From: Stomorhina lunata
Lineage: Eukaryota > Arthropoda > Insecta > Diptera > Rhiniidae
Length of the DNA: 64,000 nucleotides
Assembly: GCA_933228675.1 (NCBI GenBank)
Contig: OW121742.1
Location: 127,945,983-128,009,982, forward strand
Reading direction: 5' to 3'
This document shows, in pieces, positions 60,241 to 64,000 of the stretch. The position numbers and the translations under genes are program-made. Each line of letters starts with the position of its first letter. Within the stretch, counting starts at the first letter, position 1. The notes below the pieces were generated by a model. It was given only the letters and a program-made list of their open reading frames with translations. It made no database searches and was not told where the DNA came from.

Positions 60241-62404
60241 TAGTTGGAAAATTAGCTTTAAAATTTTCAATTTATTTAGGTTTTTAGAGCAAAACCAATA
60301 AACTCTAATACAAAATTCGTCTAAACTTATCTTTTTTAGACAGTTTCACGAGATATATGTTTGAGGCGTTAGTTTATTATATGTTTTCCTTAAGAGCTTT
60401 AATAAATAAACGTTTAAGCTTAATCTTGATAACAAGAGATTTAATTGAAAAACAAATAAAGTGATTAAATAAACTAACGGTTTGTTAGATTCTTCTTTTT
60501 TAAAAGTTTGTTAAATAAATTTCTTTGAAATTACTTAATAGAATTGGCATGGAAAGAAATTATCTTTTATGTAATTTAATCAAGCAAGTAAACAATTTTC
60601 TTTAATGTCCATCTTAAGCAAGAGAAGCTTAAGTAAGAGTCTTAGTTTTTCATTTGACATTATTATCTTAATAATCATAAACCAAAAAATCAATTTGTGT
60701 GCTGTTTTGGCTAACGTTTTATATTACAGCATAAATATAAACCTGTCTTAGGAAAACTAGGATGTCTACTTTAGTTTTTAGCCTTTGGTTTTTAAAAATA
60801 TATATATACTGCAATTTTTGTGTCAGTCTATACGTCCACGATAGAGTAATTACTTTAGGAAAAGCTTTACAAAAACAACAAAAAAATGCCGGTTACTAGT
60901 TTATATGAGTTTTTAAATACTCCTCCTTCTCTTTATCTTTAGGTTTTTGCTCTAGCAGGTTTTTTTTAGCTGTTCATTCATTAAAAATGAATTCAATACA
61001 AATTCTATAACAAAAATCCAAATATCCAACAAGTAGTACATACATGGTATCAACACGTACATATTGTATTACTTCAACATTAGTCATTACGGCAACAGCA
61101 ACATCAGTAGCTGCAGCACAACGACTACGACAACAACAACAGCAACTTTTTGCAATAGCAACCACATCAACAGCATTTACAATCAGTTATTTAGAATTAT
61201 GTTGCTGGTCTTTTTTTTCTTTCGTGTTTATTTTTCTTGGCTTACTTGTCGTTGCACAATGGGGTAGAAATTATGGAAAACTAAAAATAATCATTTTATT
61301 TCTGTTCAAAAGATTTGTATAAAAATTTTAATAAAATTTATCATAAAGTGATTTTAAAGGTTTTTTACTTAACTTGTAAGGAATGCAAACATTTTTCCTG
61401 ATTCCCAACAAACTTTTTAGCCAACGTTTAATTATATGGTCCTCAAAAATCATTAAAACCGACCAATAGCAATAAATAACAATTTTTGTATTTTACTTCT
61501 CTTTTGCTTCAATACCCCATTGTGCGTCTGTGTTGTGTTGCTGACAGCTGTAGACAACGTTGTCGTCATCGGACGGCTGGCTCAACCTGTTTCTGTTAAA
61601 CAGTTTTATTTAGTTGCATTTGTTTGTTTTTCATTTCATTTCTTTTAGTAATTTTTGCAATTGCTCCGTTTTATTTTCCAATGTTTTGTTGCTGCTGCTG
61701 TTGTTAGTTGCTAGCTAACAACATTCGTTCAAATGTTCAACTGTTGGTGTTGTGTCAGAGCTATTACATACTATTTTGTTTTCAATTTCATTGAAATTTG
61801 TTTGGTTTTCTTTTTCTACGTCTATTTTTTTTTCCTGAAATCCTTTGCACACATTTTATTAAGCCAAAGTCATGGCTATGGAAATATGTATATGGATGTA
61901 TGTTATGTCTAGAAATATTGGTGTTAGTGTTAGTCAATGTTGCAACTTGTATGAAGTCATACTCATAACTAGTTAAAGATTATCGATTACGAAAACGTTT
62001 AGTTAGATACAAACATATGTTAGAAGAGTTAGCGGTTGCTGATAAAAGTTGATTCAAAAATGTTGTTAAAATATGGAAATATATGATTTAAACAAAATTT
62101 CTTAGACTTTTATATATTTCTTTTATTTTGCTTAAACATTTTATTCAGCTACACGATTACTTAGGATTTCCTCACTCCGAAAGCTGGTCACTTTATCTTT
62201 TACTTTTGCGCAAAAAAAACTCATTAGGTTGGGGTTGTATGTAGAGAAACATACATATGTATTTATACTTGTACGATACTAAAATACCATAAAGTTGTGT
62301 GTGGAACAATTAAGTTGTCCTTGACAATGAACGTTAAAAGTAAAGGAAATGCAATTAATAGTTAAGGTACACTGAAAAAAAATAAGCAAAACTATAATTT
62401 ATCT
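60241..62404. other. AT-rich stretch with CAN-repeat patch
   Basis: A CAA/CAG/ACA-rich patch at 61085-61190 yields Gln/Thr-rich frames on both strands but no credible gene. The rest holds T-rich tracts and a GCTGCTGCTGTTG patch near 61690. Confidence 0.4.
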
Positions 62405-62900
62405 TTGTATTAAAAAATGTTGTGCAACTCATAATTCATGTTTACGGAGGTTATTCTAGAAAGTTGTTGCGCATGAACCGACGAACATTATTAAATTAGT
62501 ATGACCAAGTTCCGACAGATGGAGCCACATAAAATTGCTTAAAGTCTGTTAAATCGTAAACTGTGAATTTTATTATGCTATAATCTTGCGCAATGTTGTT
62601 GCGCATGAGCCGACGAAGGTTTGTAAATTGGTATGAACAATTTCCGATAGGTGACGCCACTTAAAATTACTCAAAATGACTTAAATCGTAAACTGTGCAT
62701 TTGATCATGCTATGATCTTTGGCAATGTTGTTGCGCATGAGCTAACGAAGGTTTCTCAGTGAGTGCGAATAATTTTCGCCAATTGGCCTCATTGAAAATT
62801 AATCAAAATAAATTGAATCGTAAGCTATGCATTTGATCATGTGTTGATCGGGTCAATTAAATGATTTAAAATTAACTGGATGTTTGCGTAATGTCTTTCC
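62405..62900. repeat. 132-bp minisatellite, three copies
   Basis: The units match those at 29460-30010. GCGCATGARCCGACGAA occurs near 62470, 62602 and 62734 at an exact 132-bp spacing, with TTTCCGAYAGRTGRCGCCAC and AAATCGTAAACTGTGMATTT. The flanking element is not otherwise recognisable, so this is an isolated fragment of that family. Confidence 0.78.
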
Positions 62901-64000
62901 TTCAAACTTATTTTAGTTAGTGAAGCAGCAACGAGCGTATGTATATAAAATTTTGTAGACAAATGTATTGAACCAACACGAAAAATCCTAAATTTATTTA
63001 AACATATTTTAGTTTTTGTTATTTTGGCGAATTTACAAGACAGTTTTCGCGCTGTGTATTTCTACTTGGCTCAACTTGAGTAATGAAACTTGAAACTTTA
63101 TTAGTTTTAAGTATTTTTTTACTCTCTTTTAAGAGTCTAAAATAAAAACAGACCATTACTAAGATCTTAGACTTAATAAAGTTCATAATAAAGATACCAA
63201 TACAAATGAAATGAATTGCAAACGCACTCAAGAACACAGTGGGTTTGATCAAGAATATGTGTAGAAATATGTCCTTAAACAATTTTCGTTTTAAATTTGT
63301 TCAAAGAAAAATTACAACAAAATAAGTATTTGTCAATAGGAACAATGTTTTGTTATAAGATCATTTAAATAGAAAAATTTATGATATAAACTTTTAAATC
63401 TTTAAATTTAAATTTTGTCAAAAAAAGTTTTTTATATATAATTTTTGCATACAAATTTTTCAACATAAAGTTATTTAATTTAACAATAATTTTTGCCTAT
63501 CAATTTTTCAACAAAAAATCATTTAATATAACAAAGAAAACATTTCAGATCAGATTTTCATAATTTTTTATAGAACATGTTTTTCTTTCTCTTTAAATAA
63601 TTATTATTTTTTCTACCAAGAAGAAATTGGCATATATGCTTCCAACTATACCACTGTGCAGCATCATTAACAGCAAACCCAAGATTAAAAGTGTATATTA
63701 TACCAGTATAGAATGTATATTAATTAACAGAAATTCATTAAATATCAACAAGAATTCTAGTACCTACTTATTTAGTTACTTCTTGTTGCTGATTTCTTTT
63801 TTATTTTTTTGTAGAAAAATATCAAGTTTATTAGCAACTCACAAGTTCCCCTTCCTCCTTTGTAACGAAAAAAAATTTAATGTTCGAATCTTCTTGTTTG
63901 TATATCCGAGTATCGATTTACACAATTAGAACCAATAAAGTTTGTTTAAAGAATAATTTATTTATTCTTTTCATTTTTTCTTTTTTGTACTTGACCTTCG
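62901..64000. other. AT-rich stretch to window end
   Basis: No gene is supported. The frames at 63019-63282 and 63627-63929 lack recognisable domains, signal peptides or splice support. Confidence 0.4.

Noticed and set aside
61044..61322. 92-codon Gln/Thr-rich frame with a hydrophobic C-terminus
   Set aside because: Driven by a CAN repeat; overlapping frames are open on both strands and no conserved domain is visible.

Overview
The window is AT-rich, repeat-dense nuclear DNA from a higher fly (Diptera, Brachycera; a calyptrate such as a blowfly or house-fly relative fits best, but the species cannot be read from the sequence). The evidence is: short phase-1 introns of 57-71 bp with GT..AG ends, fly-type TATA/initiator spacing, mariner and other DDE transposase fossils, and many elements carrying (GTCY)n tracts of the mini-me/Helentron kind known from Diptera. 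Five protein-coding genes can be supported; most other open frames are products of repeats.

Layout. 1-311: broken end of a DDE transposase. 430-865: mini-me-like element. 1405-8305: three tandem, diverged duplication units, each carrying a minus-strand two-exon gene for a small secreted protein (198, 142 and 116 aa). Secretory exon, intron position and core promoter are shared. Only the first copy keeps a coiled-coil tail of three exact-length 22-residue repeats; the other two stop early, and relics of the lost tail remain after their stop codons. 8443-9860: a fold-back MITE and another mini-me-like element. 10710-11206: a plus-strand secreted coiled-coil/acidic protein with the same two-exon design. 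11381-12650: tRNA-like SINE, TA repeats inside a perfect inverted repeat, mariner fossil.

15.5-33 kb is repeat territory: AT-rich palindromic minisatellites (15.6-17.1 and 24.1-25.7 kb), a Helentron-like element at 18.1-22.7 kb containing an apparently perfect 2,049-bp tandem duplication, and a second such element at 27.4-30.3 kb with a long (GTCT)n tract and a 132-bp minisatellite.

38.0-40.6 kb holds the main gene: a large exon for an orphan class C G-protein-coupled receptor with a short, low-complexity ectodomain. An 8-codon upstream ORF ends two bases before its ATG. The exon ends at a consensus splice donor, so the gene continues downstream; the rest of the window may largely be its intron and flank. 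That stretch holds further MITEs, mini-me-like elements, a 1.9-kb array of a 12-bp satellite (50.6-52.5 kb) and a 1.16-kb element with terminal inverted repeats (53.8-55.0 kb).

The genes do not form a pathway. The secreted cluster is a rapidly diverging tandem family of unknown role, and the receptor is an unrelated conserved gene set in repeat-rich DNA.
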